From assembly GCF_023091745.1 (NCBI RefSeq), contig NC_068924.1, positions 64,496,832-64,560,831 of the forward strand: a stretch of DNA of 64,000 nt, written 5' to 3'. The notes beneath the pieces were generated by a model, which did not search any database, was not told where the DNA came from, and saw only the letters and a program-made list of their open reading frames with translations. Source of the DNA: Budorcas taxicolor (lineage: Eukaryota; Chordata; Mammalia; Artiodactyla; Bovidae). This document shows, piece by piece, positions 10,955 to 21,505 of this stretch. Numbering within the stretch: position 1 is the stretch's first letter; each line of letters starts with the position of its first letter. Position numbers and translations under genes: made by a program.

Positions 10955-11868
10955 TCCTGTGCTTTTGAAAGAATTCCAAAGAACTGGCAGAAAAGGCAGA
11001 GGAACCAGAGATCAAATTGCCAACATCCACTGGATCATAGAAAAAGCAAGAGAGTTCCAGAAAGACATCTACTTCTGTTTTATTAACTACAACAAAGCCT
11101 TTAACTGTGTGGATCACAAAAAACTGTGGACAATTCTTCAAGAGATGGGAATACCAGACCACCTGACCTGCCTCTTGAGAAATCGTATGCAGGTTAAGAA
11201 GCAACAGTTAGAACCAGACATTTAACAACGAACTCGTTCCAAACAGGGAAAGGAGTATGTCAAGGCTGTATATTGTCACCTTGCTTATTTAATTTATATG
11301 CAGAGTACATCATGCGAAATGCTAGGCTGGATGAAGCACAAGCTGGAATCAAGATTCCCAGAGGGGGGGAAAAAAAAAGATTGCCAGAGAAATATCAATA
11401 ACCTCAGATATGCAGATGACACCACCCTTGTGGCAGAAAGCAAAGAGGAATAAAAGAGCCTCTTGATGAAAGTGAAAGAGTAGAGTGAAAAAGCTGGTTT
11501 GAAACTCAACATTCAAAAAACTAAGATCACGGCATCTGGTCCCATCACTTCATGGCAAGTAGATGGGGAAACAATGGAAACAGAGACAGACTTTATTTTT
11601 GAGGGCTCCCAAATCACTGCAGATGGTGACTGCAGCCATGAAATTAAAACACGTTTGCTCCTTGGAAGAAAAGCCATGACCAATTTAGACAGCATATTCA
11701 AAAGCAGAGACATTACTTTGCTGACAAAGGTACGCCTAGTCAAAGCTATGGTTTTTCAAGTAGTCATGTATGGATGTGAGAATTGGACCATAAAGAAAGC
11801 TGAGCGCCGAAGAACTGATGCTTTCGAACTGTGGTATTGGAGAAGACTCTTGAGAGTCCCTTCCTTCT
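10955..11868 (+). pseudogene. BovB reverse transcriptase fragment, inactivated
   Basis: An internal part of BovB ORF2. Readable blocks are KGRGTRDQIANIHWI, the motif A region FINYNKAFNCVDHKKLW, the YADD box region LRYADDTTLVAES (about 11402-11440) and MVFQVVMYGCENWTIKKAE. Motif A has both aspartates changed to asparagine relative to the usual IDYAKAFDCVDH, the motif B area has a frameshift, and a TAA interrupts after the YADD box. The element ends abruptly near 11868 without a 3' end. It cannot make a working enzyme. Confidence 0.9.
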
Positions 11869-11869
11869 T

Positions 11870-12400
11870 CCACATTTCTAATGTTTAGAGGCAAATGAAC
11901 AGCTGTAGGAGAAATTATTTTCCTTCTTTTGTATCATTATCAGCGGTCCGAGGCTTCATTACAACACACTTCCTGGAAAAATGTATGACCTCATACACAC
12001 TTGAAATTTGCATAAAATATTGGGGGTTTTACAATTCTCTGAAGCCCATGAGATGAGCACCCTAGTCCTCATGGACCCCAGAAGAAAACCCCCAGATGCT
12101 AAATGTTTTGGAGGTTTTGTTTGTGTTTTCCATATTTAACAAAGTACTTTGTAATATGGAACTTGCTCAACTTGCCTACATGGCATCACATTTTCTCATT
12201 ACCTTGAACCGTTGTTGTTATTTTAAAAATTTTGACCTGATCCACTTTAACCTTTATATTTCCAACCTAGAGCAGATAATTAAAATGCAGAGACACTGAA
12301 TCTCAGTATCCTCTGTGGTTTCTCCAATTCATCTCAAATCTAATGTGGGCATCCCATCTACAACTTCCCTTACCAGCAGTTCCAGCACCCATGCCCTCCC
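11870..12400. other. Intergenic stretch with nothing recognised
   Basis: AT-rich single-copy-looking sequence with no gene or clear repeat. Confidence 0.45.
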
Positions 12401-12404
12401 AGCT

Positions 12405-13070
12405 CCTCTAAACAGGTATGGTTTATACACAGTAAAATGCACTTGCTTTAGGTGTGGGTTTTAGGGATGTAGTTCTCTAAGTTTTCACAAACGCATAACA
12501 TTATGTATATGCTGTATACAACAGCCACCACCACTACCATAATCAAGTTGCAGAACAGTCTCACTGCTCCACAACGTTCCCTTGTGACCCTTTGCACTGG
12601 TCCTTCTTCCCCAGGCCAGATCTTGGTGTCCACTGGGCTGATTTTGGTCCCTATGGCTTTGCTTCCCTCCTTGTCCTCATCCCTCATGTCTTATAAATGG
12701 AGTCATACAGAATGCCCCCTTGGAGCCTGGATTCTTTCTCCTAGCACACTTCTGAGATTCATTCATGTTGAGCCACTTGTGACTCAGTCGGTAAAGAATC
12801 TGCCTGCAGTACAGGAGACTCGGGGTTCAATCCCTGGGTCAGGAAGATCCCCTGGAGCAGGAAATGGCAACTCACTTCAGTATTCTTGCCTGGAGACCCG
12901 TATGGACAGAGAAGCATATAGCCTGGAAGGCTACAATCCACTGGGTCCCAAGAGTTGGACACGACCGAGTGACTAAAGCAGCAGCACTTGTTGCTGCATT
13001 AAGTGACAGGACACAGTTTCCTTATCCATTTCTCAGTTGATGGATATTTCCAGTTTGGGGTGATGACTTG
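12405..13070 (-). mobile_element. L1 3' region, split by a Bov-tA
   Basis: Reverse L1 tail: TATAAATGGAGTCATACAGA with GAGATTCATTCATGTTG on the left, and CCATTTCTCAGTTGATGGAT ATTTCCAGTTTGGGG on the right of the SINE. Diverged, mammalian-wide L1 type. Confidence 0.78.
12780..12981 (+). mobile_element. Bov-tA SINE inside an L1 tail
   Basis: GTGACTCAGTCGGTAAAGAATC head and BovA body ending GACACGACCGAGTGACTAAAG with AGCAGCA tail. CACTTGT on both sides (about 12775 and 12986) is a likely target-site duplication. Confidence 0.85.
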
Positions 13071-13363
13071 CATTTTTTTCTTGCTTTTTTTTTCTGGAGA
13101 GGGAAGGGGCTGGAGAGTGGACAATGAAAGCGTCATTGACTCTTCCTCCATCTAAATCCTCTAGGAATTGTGACCAGTGCTGTCTTGGAGCCCCAACTGC
13201 ACAGGAGCAGCTGTTCTTTTTGTATTTGGGCTTCTACTTTCACATATACTTTCCTTTTCTGAAAACTGGGGCCCCAAAGTCCCTTGGTCTAGGCAGACAG
13301 GATCCAGAGGAAATAAAGCACAGGCTAAAGCTGTGTGCCTACTCCACCTGTGGTTCACCATCA

Positions 13364-13485
13364 GTTTCCAAATCACCTGAAAGCTTCTCAGAAAAGCAGA
13401 ATCGCAGGCCCCACTCAATACCTACTGAGTCAGAGTCCCGGTGCGTCCGATGCATTTGAAAAGTTTGAGAAGCACTCGTCGTATT
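13364..13485 (-). mobile_element. MER5-like hAT-Charlie DNA transposon remnant
   Basis: Contains AAATCACCTGAAAGCTTCTC, GCAGAATCGCAGGCCCCACT, CTACTGAGTCAGAGTC and AAAAGTTTGAGAAGCACT, the typical landmarks of MER5-class elements. Ancient and non-autonomous. Confidence 0.75.
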
Positions 13486-13894
13486 CCATGTTGCTACTAA
13501 AAATAATACATATATATGTTTGTTTTTTTTTTTCTCATAACACTTGGCCCATTCTTTCAACTCTTCCTTTCCCTCCCTGGAGTAAACTCATTTTGTAGTT
13601 AGTTCTGTAAAGAATTCAAGTTTGGGACTTGAGGAAGTGGTGAGCGCTGCATCCTCGGAGGATGGAGGAACAGAAGTGGGAGGAAAAAGAGAAAGAGAAG
13701 GCGAGGACCGAGCCTGGACTGTTAGATCCTCGCAGCCAGAGGGGGTTGATGGCGAGCAGCCGCCAGGGCCGGACCCTCCGTGGCCCCCTTGGCGGCCTCT
13801 CTGAGTCTGGACACCCGGGGCAGGACGCGGGGGCCGCGCGGCCCTGATGCTCGCGAAAACTTCGCGGAGCGGGGCCGAGCCGGCCGGGCCGAGA

Positions 13895-13953
13895 GGGCGG
13901 GGCGGGCGGGAGGCGGGGCCGCGGGGGCGGGGCCGGCGCGGCGAGGGGCGGGG
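13895..13953 (+). promoter_or_regulatory. LDLRAD3: Cluster of Sp1-type GC boxes, core promoter of LDLRAD3
   Basis: Consecutive GGGCGGGGC-like motifs occur at about 13895-13910, 13911-13920, 13923-13934 and 13945-13953, 60 to 120 bases before the start codon. No TATA-like sequence lies nearby. This is the usual layout of a TATA-less CpG-island promoter bound by Sp/KLF factors. Transcription probably starts within or just after the cluster; the exact site cannot be read from sequence. Confidence 0.7.
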
Positions 13954-14012
13954 TCGTCGCCGAGGCCGCGGGGGCAGCGACGGCGCCGGGCAGCAGGAGC
14001 GGCGGCCGCGCC

Positions 14013-14058
14013 ATGTGGCTGCTGGGGCCGCTGTGCCTGCTGCTGAGCAGCGCCGCGG
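14013..14058 (+). CDS. LDLRAD3: LDLRAD3 exon 1 coding part: start codon and signal peptide
   Basis: The exon encodes MWLLGPLCLLLSSAA plus the first base of the next codon and then meets a GTGAGT donor. This matches my recollection of the N-terminus of mammalian LDLRAD3, a single-pass type I membrane protein with three LDL-receptor class A repeats outside and PPxY motifs inside that bind NEDD4-family ubiquitin ligases such as ITCH. It has been linked to APP processing and is a known cell receptor for an encephalitic alphavirus. What is visible is a leucine-rich hydrophobic core ending in small residues, as in a cleaved signal peptide. The start has G at -3, an acceptable Kozak context. The split codon begins with G, consistent with Glu after Ala15. 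The 5' UTR start is unknown, and no later exon was found in the window. Confidence 0.88.
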
Positions 14059-14064
14059 GTGAGT
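14059..14064 (+). other. LDLRAD3: Splice donor of LDLRAD3 intron 1 (phase 1)
   Basis: GTGAGT directly follows the coding sequence GCC GCG G, a near-perfect match to the mammalian donor consensus. It divides the codon after its first base (phase 1). Confidence 0.88.
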
Positions 14065-14358
14065 CGGGGGGCGTCCGGAGAACTTTCTGCGGGGCGCGGG
14101 GCGCGGCAGCGGGGCTGCGATCGTGCCCCCTCCCCTGGCCCTGGCTGCGTCCCCCGGCGCGGGTGTGCACAGAGGGCGGACCCCGGCGCCGGGCTGGCCG
14201 GGACCCCGGCGAGGGGCCGCGGCGGGGTGCGCGCCGTCCTATTGTGTGGGCGTGCGCGCCGGCTTGTGCTGCGTGGTGTGTGCACGGGCGGGGCTTTGTG
14301 TGCAGTCCGGCTCTGGGGAGCCCGGCAGCCGCCCCGATTGGGCGTAGCTGGAGAGTTC

Positions 14359-14362
<4 letters not shown>

Positions 14363-14392
<30 letters not shown>
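14363..14392 (+). repeat. (GT)15 microsatellite at the edge of the CpG island
   Basis: An uninterrupted alternating GT run of about 15 units, followed by imperfect GT-rich sequence to about 14405. It starts about 300 bases after the exon 1 donor. Pure dinucleotide runs of this length are commonly polymorphic, and alternating purine-pyrimidine DNA can adopt the Z form. Confidence 0.9.
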
Positions 14393-14393
<1 letters not shown>

Positions 14394-14399
14394 GTGTGT

Positions 14400-15828
14400 T
14401 GTGTAGAAGAAAGGGAGAAGGGTGGGGAGAGGAGAGAACGCTTCCCTGATCCCAGCATCCCAGCCGCGGGGGCTGGGTGCTGCGATAGCCTCCCCAGGGC
14501 CCCTTTGGGTTCTCTTGTGTGCACCCCCGTGCCTCAGTTTCCTACCTGGTCCGCGGGGCGGGTGGTATCGCCCTTCCCATCCATTCCTCCCTGGGACTGT
14601 GTTTGGTTTGGGCAAAGGGAGATGAAGCAGGGCCAGACCTGGGAATTATTCATCTTTCCCACTGATTCTGGGAGCAGGACATTTATTTAAATCATCTGAT
14701 CACCCCCACTCGCCCTACGGTGGACGCCCTGTCCTGCAAGATGCCCTGGGAGAGGGCACGGGCTTCATCTGCCGCCCTTTGAACCTGGCATTGCCTTTAG
14801 CATGTGCACCCTGAGGTCTTAAGGAGTAGCGTGTCGTTCCCTGGAACTTTTCTGCTGATGTGGACACGCTCCAGATTCCAACCCGGAGCTGTTCCCCGGC
14901 CCCTGCCCTCTGGTCACAGCTGTCAGCTGCCCCTCCTAGGGTCGGCAGGCCCTTGACCCCCCCCCCCCATATTTATTTCTGGGCAGCTGATGCACGGGAA
15001 AGTAGATGACAGGGCAGCGTGAACTTTCTTCATCAAGAAGCTGGCTTGCTTGAATTTGGTGCCATCTACATGTCTAATTCATGCTCTATTCTCCCAGATA
15101 CTTCTGGCTACTTGAGGTGGAAGTATCTTTGGGGGTGTGTTTGTTGGGGAAGTTGAGCTTCACTTAATTCCAGGCTTTCCCTCCTTGCCAGATGTGCACT
15201 AGGAAAGACAAACCCTCCTCCTTGTTTCAGAGTCCCTGGTCCTGGCCATCCTGAGAATCTGCTGGGTAGCCTTGCCCCACTCTAAGACCTATGACATCAT
15301 CCCCACTTCTCCAAGACTCCCGCTTAGATGTCTGTGGGTTTTCTGCGGCTTCCAGGGATGGTGGAATGCTGATGGCTGCTGTGGACTTTTAACCAGGTGT
15401 GGGTCAGAGTGTCCTGTTTGTCCTGAACTAAGCCACCCCAGGGAGAGGGTTCCTAGGGGACGTTGGCAGTCACAGGTAGGGAAGAGTGATTATTTGGAGG
15501 CTGTTAGACCTGGGAGGTTTCCTGGACATTTCAGACACAAAGACCTGCCTAGAGCCATGCTTTCTGTTTGCACTGGCCCTGTGTGTCCCCTGATAAAACC
15601 CAAGTAGGGCAGTCCAGAAGCCAGGTCTGGTGCGTGTCCTCAGGGAACTGCCTGCGGCCCAGTAGCATCTGTTATTTATTGCATCTCCCAGTCAGTGCTG
15701 GGTGGCTTTCGTTGAGTCTTCATCGCTGTAAAAATAGCTGTAAAGTTAATTTTGTCTTTCTCTGGTCAGCACTGGTTAGTATGTGTGTACGTGTAAAATA
15801 GGGCTAAAATAAGTAGAATAGTCAGAGT
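14400..15828. other. Promoter-proximal intron 1, nothing recognised
   Basis: GC content declines from the island. A C9 run lies near 14959. No repeat or exon identified; proximal intronic enhancers are common here but no specific site is claimed. Confidence 0.45.
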
Positions 15829-15926
15829 GGGTTTGAGCAAACTCCAGGAAATAGTGAAAGACAGGGAAATCTGGTATGCTACAATCCGTGGGGTTCAAAG
15901 AGTTGGACACAACTGAACAACAGTCA
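15829..15926 (+). mobile_element. BovB LINE 3' terminal fragment
   Basis: GGGTTTGAGCAAACTCCAGG, GTGAAAGACAGGGAAATCTG and GAGTTGGACACAACTGAACA match the last 100 bases of BovB. Confidence 0.85.
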
Positions 15927-18167
15927 CAGTGGGGAGGGAAGGATGGGGGTGGTAGTCACCAAACACCTAACTGTCTGTTATCTGTGGTTTCTTGGGCCTG
16001 TGTGGTTTTGACTCACCTTTACAGTGAGTTACTAGTTTAGAAACCTCTAGGCAGGTTGAAGTGTATGCATTTTTCCTGCTATATTAAGTATCACCCTTCT
16101 AGCAGGGATTCCACTTTGCCCTAACTTGTCACTGGAGAACAGGGCCAGTCATGTCTCCTGAAGCCTGCATGGTAGGTCAGTTTGTAGTGGGCCAAAGACC
16201 CTGTCCTTCTGTCCCATATCCTCCACCTACATCCTCTTTTGGGAAGTTGATCAAACAAGAAAGATGATAAATGCCAGTGCTTTGGCACTTTGGATTTGTT
16301 TCTCCCTTTGATTGTCTGTGAAGAAACACGGGGTCAGAGCGGAGCCTAGTCTGGGTTTCAGGTCTTTGTAGGACTGGAAGGACACTGACACTTCAAGAAC
16401 AATCTGGAGGCCTCTATTTTTCAGGAAGCTTCTCAGACACCTTTGCATGTGTGTGTATATTTTTTCCTTCCTTTGTTTTTATTGTTTGTGTTAGGGAAGT
16501 GAAGCATCGATTTCGACTGTTATTATTTTTTAATGTATCCGGTGAGAAAGGCTCAGGCTGTTTGAGGTCCAGCTTTCTTTGCTGAGGTGGGCTCAGTGGG
16601 TTTAAATGCGTGGATGCTGAAAGATGTCTAATGGTGGGCAGGCCTTGTGGGGGTTAGACAGCTCACCTCCTTACTGGTTGACCTTTTAGGAACTCCCTGA
16701 TCTTTTCTACCTGTCAGTGAAAAGGCTTGATTTCCCCAGTGTGTACCCAGGAGTGTGGGTTTTGACCTTTTCTCCTGGAGTGATCTGCTTAGTGATGTGA
16801 GCAGGTGGGTTTTATTATTATTATTATTATTTTTAAATGAGCTGAGGGGCTTCATGCAGCCTAAGCCAGTCGATGAGGCTGTGTGCAGCAAGTACAAATA
16901 AACACACCTTGTTGCTTTTCGTCTTCAAAGAGATGGATGAAGGCTCCCTGCTGGGGTGCGAGGTGTTTTTTCCTGACAGTCCACTTAGGCCTTTACATTT
17001 GTGGTAAGTGACGGAAAGGCATGAGATGTGAGCCAGGAGCAGAGGGAGGGCCTCCAGGACTGGTCTAGGTGCCTCGTTGTCAAGGTCATCAGAAGAACTT
17101 GAAAGTGGGTTTGTATCGTCTTCTTTGTGAAAGGGTTTAGAGAACTGGGAATTAGGAGAGTTTCTAATCAAATAATCTCCTACGAAAGTCATGGCCTTTT
17201 CAATCTTCCCCTTTTTCATGGGCAAGGAGAGAAGAGGGAGCCCAGTATCTGTGGACCATCATCTCCTACATGTGAGATGCTTTGCACCCTTGAAACACAT
17301 GATTCCATTGAGTTTTTCCAATGATATTGTGTGACAGGAAGTCATTTTGTGGTCCGTGAAAGATTATCCGTACCCAGGGTGCCAGATTCTGACTCGAGTT
17401 TCTCTCTAGGCCCCCAGTCTGGGCTTTTCGCCCTATTTCCGGGCATCCTTCCATGACTTTCCCCCTACGTGCTTTTGTAAATTAACAATCCATGAGTTTG
17501 TTTCCATAAACAGCCCCCCTTCCCAAATCTGTTCACTTTGCAGTCACAGCAGTTGGTATTTGTGGTAAATACATAAAAATAAATCCCAGCCCTTGAGTAA
17601 AGATAGAACTTTCAAAATAGCACCCGTATTTTTTGCTCTGTGCATGGGAGAGGCATGTCTGGCAGGGAGATACCACTGGACATGGTTCCATTTCTTGACC
17701 CGAGGTGTAGTTACATGGGGGTTTGTTTTCATTCATTAAATTCTATATTTACCTTTCCCCCCTTTTCTTACATGTTTATGGTATTTTACAATTAAAAAAT
17801 GAAAGACAACTCAGAGTGATGGGACTGGTTTTAGCTATGAGAGAGCCCTGGGGGAAAATCTATTTTTGGTTGTGGAGTTATCTTGTTTGTTCTTTTTCCC
17901 TCTTTCTCTCTTTGGAATATTTTGGAAATGCATGGGCCATCCTAACTGTGCAGCTATTTTTGCCTCTGCATCTACCTAACAATTGAGGAGGTTTTTAAAC
18001 ATGGCTGCTCCATGCTTTTATTGCAATTGTTGTGAAAGAATCTACTTTTTGGGTCTTGAGGAGTGCCCTTAAAACGTCTGCTGGGAGAAGAGCCAGGTAC
18101 CCTGAGGATACAGGATTTGCCTGTCATATGTATTTGATGTTTGATATTGCTCACAGGGTAAGTAAAC
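15927..18167. other. Intron 1 stretch, mostly unique
   Basis: No exon or strong repeat recognised. A short (TTA)n run lies at about 16812-16833. Minus frame 16833-17225 (130 residues) has no domain signature and is taken as chance. Confidence 0.45.
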
Positions 18168-18169
18168 TT

Positions 18170-18372
18170 TTGATGGCTTAGCTGGTAAAGAATCCGACTG
18201 CTACGCAGGAGACCCAGGTTTGGCCCCTGGGTTGGGAAGACCCCCTGGAGAAGGGAATGGGTACCCACTTCAATGTTCTTGCCTGGAGAATCCCATGGAC
18301 AGAGGAACCTGGTGGGCTACAGTCCATGGGGTTGCAAAGAGTTGGACACGACTGAGCAACCAAGCACACACA
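18170..18372 (+). mobile_element. Bov-tA SINE with (CA)n tail
   Basis: Head GGCTTAGCTGGTAAAGAATC, B-box-like GGTTTGGCCCCTGGG, BovA body ending GACACGACTGAGCAACCAAG, then a CA-rich microsatellite to about 18391 grown from the tail. Confidence 0.9.
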
Positions 18373-18511
18373 CACGTACACACACACACAGGATAAGTGG
18401 ACTTGTATGACGAGGTAACTGCCCGGTCAGGGGGGTGGCAAATATACATTTCAGATAGGATGGTTAGGGGTTCTGGAGATGGCTGCAGGGATGCGGTTTA
18501 TCTGGGGAAGC

Positions 18512-18725
18512 ATCTCTCAGCCTTGGTGCTGTTGACGTTGGGACTGGGGAGTTCTTTGTTGTGAGGGGGCAGTCCTTTGCGTTGCAGGTTGTTTAGCAGC
18601 CCCACTGGTCCTTGGTGCCAGAAGCAGTCTCCCTGCCTCCCTGAGTTGTGACAACCAGCAGTGTCTCCAGCTGTTCCCACATTTCCCTTGAGGGCAGAAT
18701 CAGCCCAGCTTGAGCACCCCAGTTG
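18512..18725. mobile_element. hAT-Charlie-type non-autonomous DNA transposon (MER3-like)
   Basis: Shows CTCAGCCTTGGTGCTGTTGA, ATTCTTTGTTGTG-like GTTCTTTGTTGTGAGGGGGC, GTTTAGCAGCCCCACTGG and GAGTTGTGACAACCAGCAGT, known landmarks of a common mammalian hAT element. The ends CATCTCTCAGCC and GCTTGAGCACC are approximate inverted repeats. Family name from memory. Confidence 0.65.
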
Positions 18726-19755
18726 CGAACCCTGGGTCTGGTGTGAGCATTCCCCACCTTGCCATACATCTGGAGCATTCTTACTGCTCATCCTAAAAGT
18801 GTCTCCCAGATACAGTGATTCAGAGTGGTATTCTCCTTCCAAGGGTCTCTTCATCATCAGGTTTCTATTTTCTGTTTCTGCAACCCCACAAGTTCAATGT
18901 GAAAATAGGTTTTATCTAGAAATAGCCTCAGCCCTGACCTTTCACTCCTGCTTCTTGCTCTTGTGTGATAGTGAAAGCAAGTGCAGCTGGAGATTGTGGA
19001 TTTCATTCCCTTGGGAGAGACAGGCTGAGGAAGCAAGTCAAAGGCAGGTGGTGGGTGACACCAGAGCCACTTGGTTCCCTGAAGACCTTTTAAACTTGGG
19101 AGGTTCACTATCCCTGTGAGCTAGAGGAGAAGAACCCTGAAAGTTTGCCTTGGGAGCTGTGTGTTGAAATCTCACCCTGGAAGTCCCCCTGCCTCCACCC
19201 CACAGAGCTGTCATTGTTTCTCTCGGTTCCCCTTCCCTCCCCATGGTTCCTTCCCCCTTCCCATCAAAAGCTTTTACAACTGGAGTTCCTTCTTTAGGTG
19301 GGCGGGGGGATCTCTGTACTAGCAGCCAGTGAGCTTTGGAGAAATTTGCATCTTGTACTTTCTTCTCTGAAGTCCTTTGAAAGTTAAGCTCTGCGTCACT
19401 TAATAACTCTTGCGTTCCTGTAAGACACTTTGCCTCCCAGCTGTCCGGCTCCTTTGTTCAGTGGTGGCCAGCCTTCCTTGAGTTTTTAGCTTCCTCCTCT
19501 CTTCAGAAGACCAGCATCGATGTGCAGTGTCTGCCGCTGTCTTCTTCTGTGTGTGAGTTCTCAGGGAGAAGGGAGCCACCAAGAGAGCAGTGCTGGGTTT
19601 GGAGGGGGAGAAGGGTCCCTTATCTTCCATCAGACACATGAGCCTCAAATCACACCCTCTCCCCAAAGGCTTCTTCAGGCGGGAGCCCTGGCTTCCTGAG
19701 CCTGTTTTCTTCCCTTTTGTCTCTGGGTAACTTGAAAACTCTTCTCGAAGCTTTA
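18726..19755. other. Intron 1 stretch with nothing recognised
   Basis: Single-copy-looking sequence; frames up to 152 residues lack recognisable domains. Confidence 0.45.
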
Positions 19756-20352
19756 TAGTATGTCCCCTACATGGGAATGGGTTCCATTCCAAAAGGGCAT
19801 TTGTAAGTCCAATTTGTTCATAAGTTCAACGAAGTTAAGCCTACGTACCCAACTAACAGAATCGGCTATGTAATACTGTTCTGTAATACATTTATAATAC
19901 TTTTCACACAAATAACACATAAAAAACAAGCACACAAAAATAAACATTTTTAATCTTACAATACAGTGCCTTGAAAGGTGTAGTGTTAGTCTCAGTCCTG
20001 TCCGACTCTTTGTGACCCCCATGGATTGCAGCCCTCCAGGCTCCTCTGCCCATGGAATTCTCCAGGCAAGAATACTGGAGTGGGTAGCTAAACCCATCTG
20101 CAGGAGATTTTCCTGACCCATACAGGGGCTGACGTCAAATGGAGAGGCAAGAAGAGTTACTCACTGGAGGAGAGAGGCAGGTGGAAGATGGTAGAGCTGA
20201 AGGATTGTCAGCAATAGGAGACGGAAAGCAAGCCGCAATTTCACTCACAACTAACATTGATGGCACAGGTCCTGGTTCCTTGTTGGAACTTGATGCACAA
20301 TTGCATCTTTGAAAGTTTGCAACTTGAAAGTTTGTGTGTAGGGGACTTACTG
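19756..20352. mobile_element. Tc1/mariner-like non-autonomous DNA transposon with nested SINE
   Basis: The left end TAGTATGTCCCCTACA and the reverse complement of the right end CAGTAAGTCCCCTACA match at 14 of 16 bases, forming terminal inverted repeats. A TA dinucleotide precedes the left end, as expected for this superfamily. Internal sequence (GTAAGTCCAATTTGTTC, ACTAACAGAATCGGCTAT, ATAATACTTTTCACAC) matches a mammalian family whose name I do not recall. No transposase frame is present. A Bov-tA interrupts it. Confidence 0.75.
19985..20123 (-). mobile_element. Bov-tA/BovA SINE fragment nested in the DNA transposon
   Basis: AGTCTCAGTCCTGTCCGACT, CTTTGTGACCCCCATGG, CAAGAATACTGGAGTGGGTA and TTTTCCTGACCCA are reverse BovA landmarks. 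The tRNA-like head is missing beyond the junction. Confidence 0.85.
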
Positions 20353-20659
20353 TCTTTGACTGTTCACTGGTGTGGTACCGGCTCTGTGCTCTAGGGTGGG
20401 CAGAGCTGTGTAGAACTTGTTCTTCGCCCTTGAAGACTTGAATGATCCAGTGATGGAAATGGGGTTGTTTACCTCTGTCATGATTTGGGAAGGGCAGAGG
20501 CACTCCTCCAGCAAGTGGGGTTTTGGAGGCGTTGTGTTCCTAAATATGGGATATACTGATGGATCTATGACCTTCATGAGAACACAGCTGTGTGGATGTC
20601 ACAAGGCTTTGGCAAACCTGGATATACAGTCATTGGGAATATTTAATGGATGAGTCATT

Positions 20660-20945
20660 CTTTTCTTAAAATTTTTATTTTTATACAACTTTTAAAGGTT
20701 ACTTTTCATTTGCAGTTATTATAAAATATTGACTATATATATTGTACAATACATCCTTGTACACCCACTTACACCCACTGCCCCGCTGGTGACCATGAGT
20801 TTGTTCTCTACCCCTGTGAGTCAGCTTCGTGTATGTTATATTCACTAGTTGTGGTATTTTTTAGATCCACATATAAGTGATATAATATAGTATTTCTCTC
20901 TGTTTGACTTATTTCACTAAACATAATGCCCTCCAAGTTGGATGG
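20660..20945 (-). mobile_element. L1 3' region
   Basis: Reverse L1 tail: TTATTATAAAATATTGACTA, GACCATGAGTTTGTTCTCTA, TTAGATCCACATATAAGTGA and TTTGACTTATTTCACTAAAC are typical of ruminant L1 3' ends. Confidence 0.8.
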
Positions 20946-21156
20946 GTCATTCTTGATAAGATTTCAGAGGTGATGGCGCATGTCCTAGCTTGCTTCTTTA
21001 GCTATCCAGATAAAATTTTGGGGTAGATCTATTGGTATTCTAAGGTTCTTGTAACTCTAGGCTTATGAGATTCTAATGAGACATTTCTTCTGGGGCTGTA
21101 GGCAATAATCTTCTTTATCTTGTCATACTTCTTACAGACACATATATGCTAAAGTA

Positions 21157-21320
21157 AAGTGAAAGTGAAATCGCTCAGCTGTGCCGACTCTTTGCAACCC
21201 CATGGACTATGCAGTCCATGGCGTTCTCCAGGCCAGAATACTGGAGTAAATACCCTATCCCTTCTCCAGTGGCTCTTCCTGACCCAGGAATCGAACTGGG
21301 ATCTCCTGCATTGCAGGCTA
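21157..21320 (-). mobile_element. Bov-tA SINE fragment
   Basis: GTGAAATCGCTCAGCTGTGC, CTTTGCAACCCCATGGACTA and ATCGAACTGGGATCTCCTGC show BovA plus part of the tRNA-derived region in reverse. Confidence 0.85.
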
Positions 21321-21324
21321 GCAC

Positions 21325-21505
21325 ACACATATATGATAAATATGTATAATTATATTATACAAATAAATATGTATATTTATATCTGTATAATCTGCATATC
21401 TTGGTGTATATATACACATATCTTAGTTTATGTGTATATATATGTCTTTATATATACATTCACACACATACATATATGTGTGTGTATATATTTATATATA
21501 TCCTA
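21325..21505. repeat. AT-rich low-complexity / degenerate (TA)(CA)n
   Basis: Dense runs of ATATAT, TATACA and ACACAC, directly after a SINE. Probably an expanded, decayed SINE-tail microsatellite. The 118-residue frame across it is not a gene. Confidence 0.8.

Larger units (their letters stand above)
13735..14345. promoter_or_regulatory. LDLRAD3: CpG island spanning the LDLRAD3 promoter and exon 1
   Basis: This is the only stretch in the window that is strongly GC-rich and keeps frequent CpG dinucleotides; both flanks fall quickly to ordinary AT-richer, CpG-poor sequence. It contains clustered GC boxes, no obvious TATA box, the start codon of LDLRAD3 and its splice donor. Such islands usually mark broad, unmethylated promoters active in many tissues. 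The edges were judged by eye. GC-driven open frames run on both strands here and are not taken as genes. Antisense or bidirectional transcription is possible but nothing in the sequence proves it. Confidence 0.9.

Noticed and set aside
13616..14615. Long minus-strand frames of about 300 residues over the CpG island
   Set aside because: Pro/Ala/Arg-rich composition in two overlapping frames, typical of stop-poor GC-rich DNA; no domain, and they run through the promoter and exon 1 of LDLRAD3 on the other strand.
14013..14690. 225-residue reading of the LDLRAD3 frame into the intron
   Set aside because: Past 14058 it crosses a consensus splice donor and then a GT repeat; the real protein continues in exon 2 beyond the window.
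21330..21505. Possible CRISPR-like or ordered repeat array
   Set aside because: It is degenerate TA/CA microsatellite; no regular repeat-spacer pattern exists anywhere in the window.
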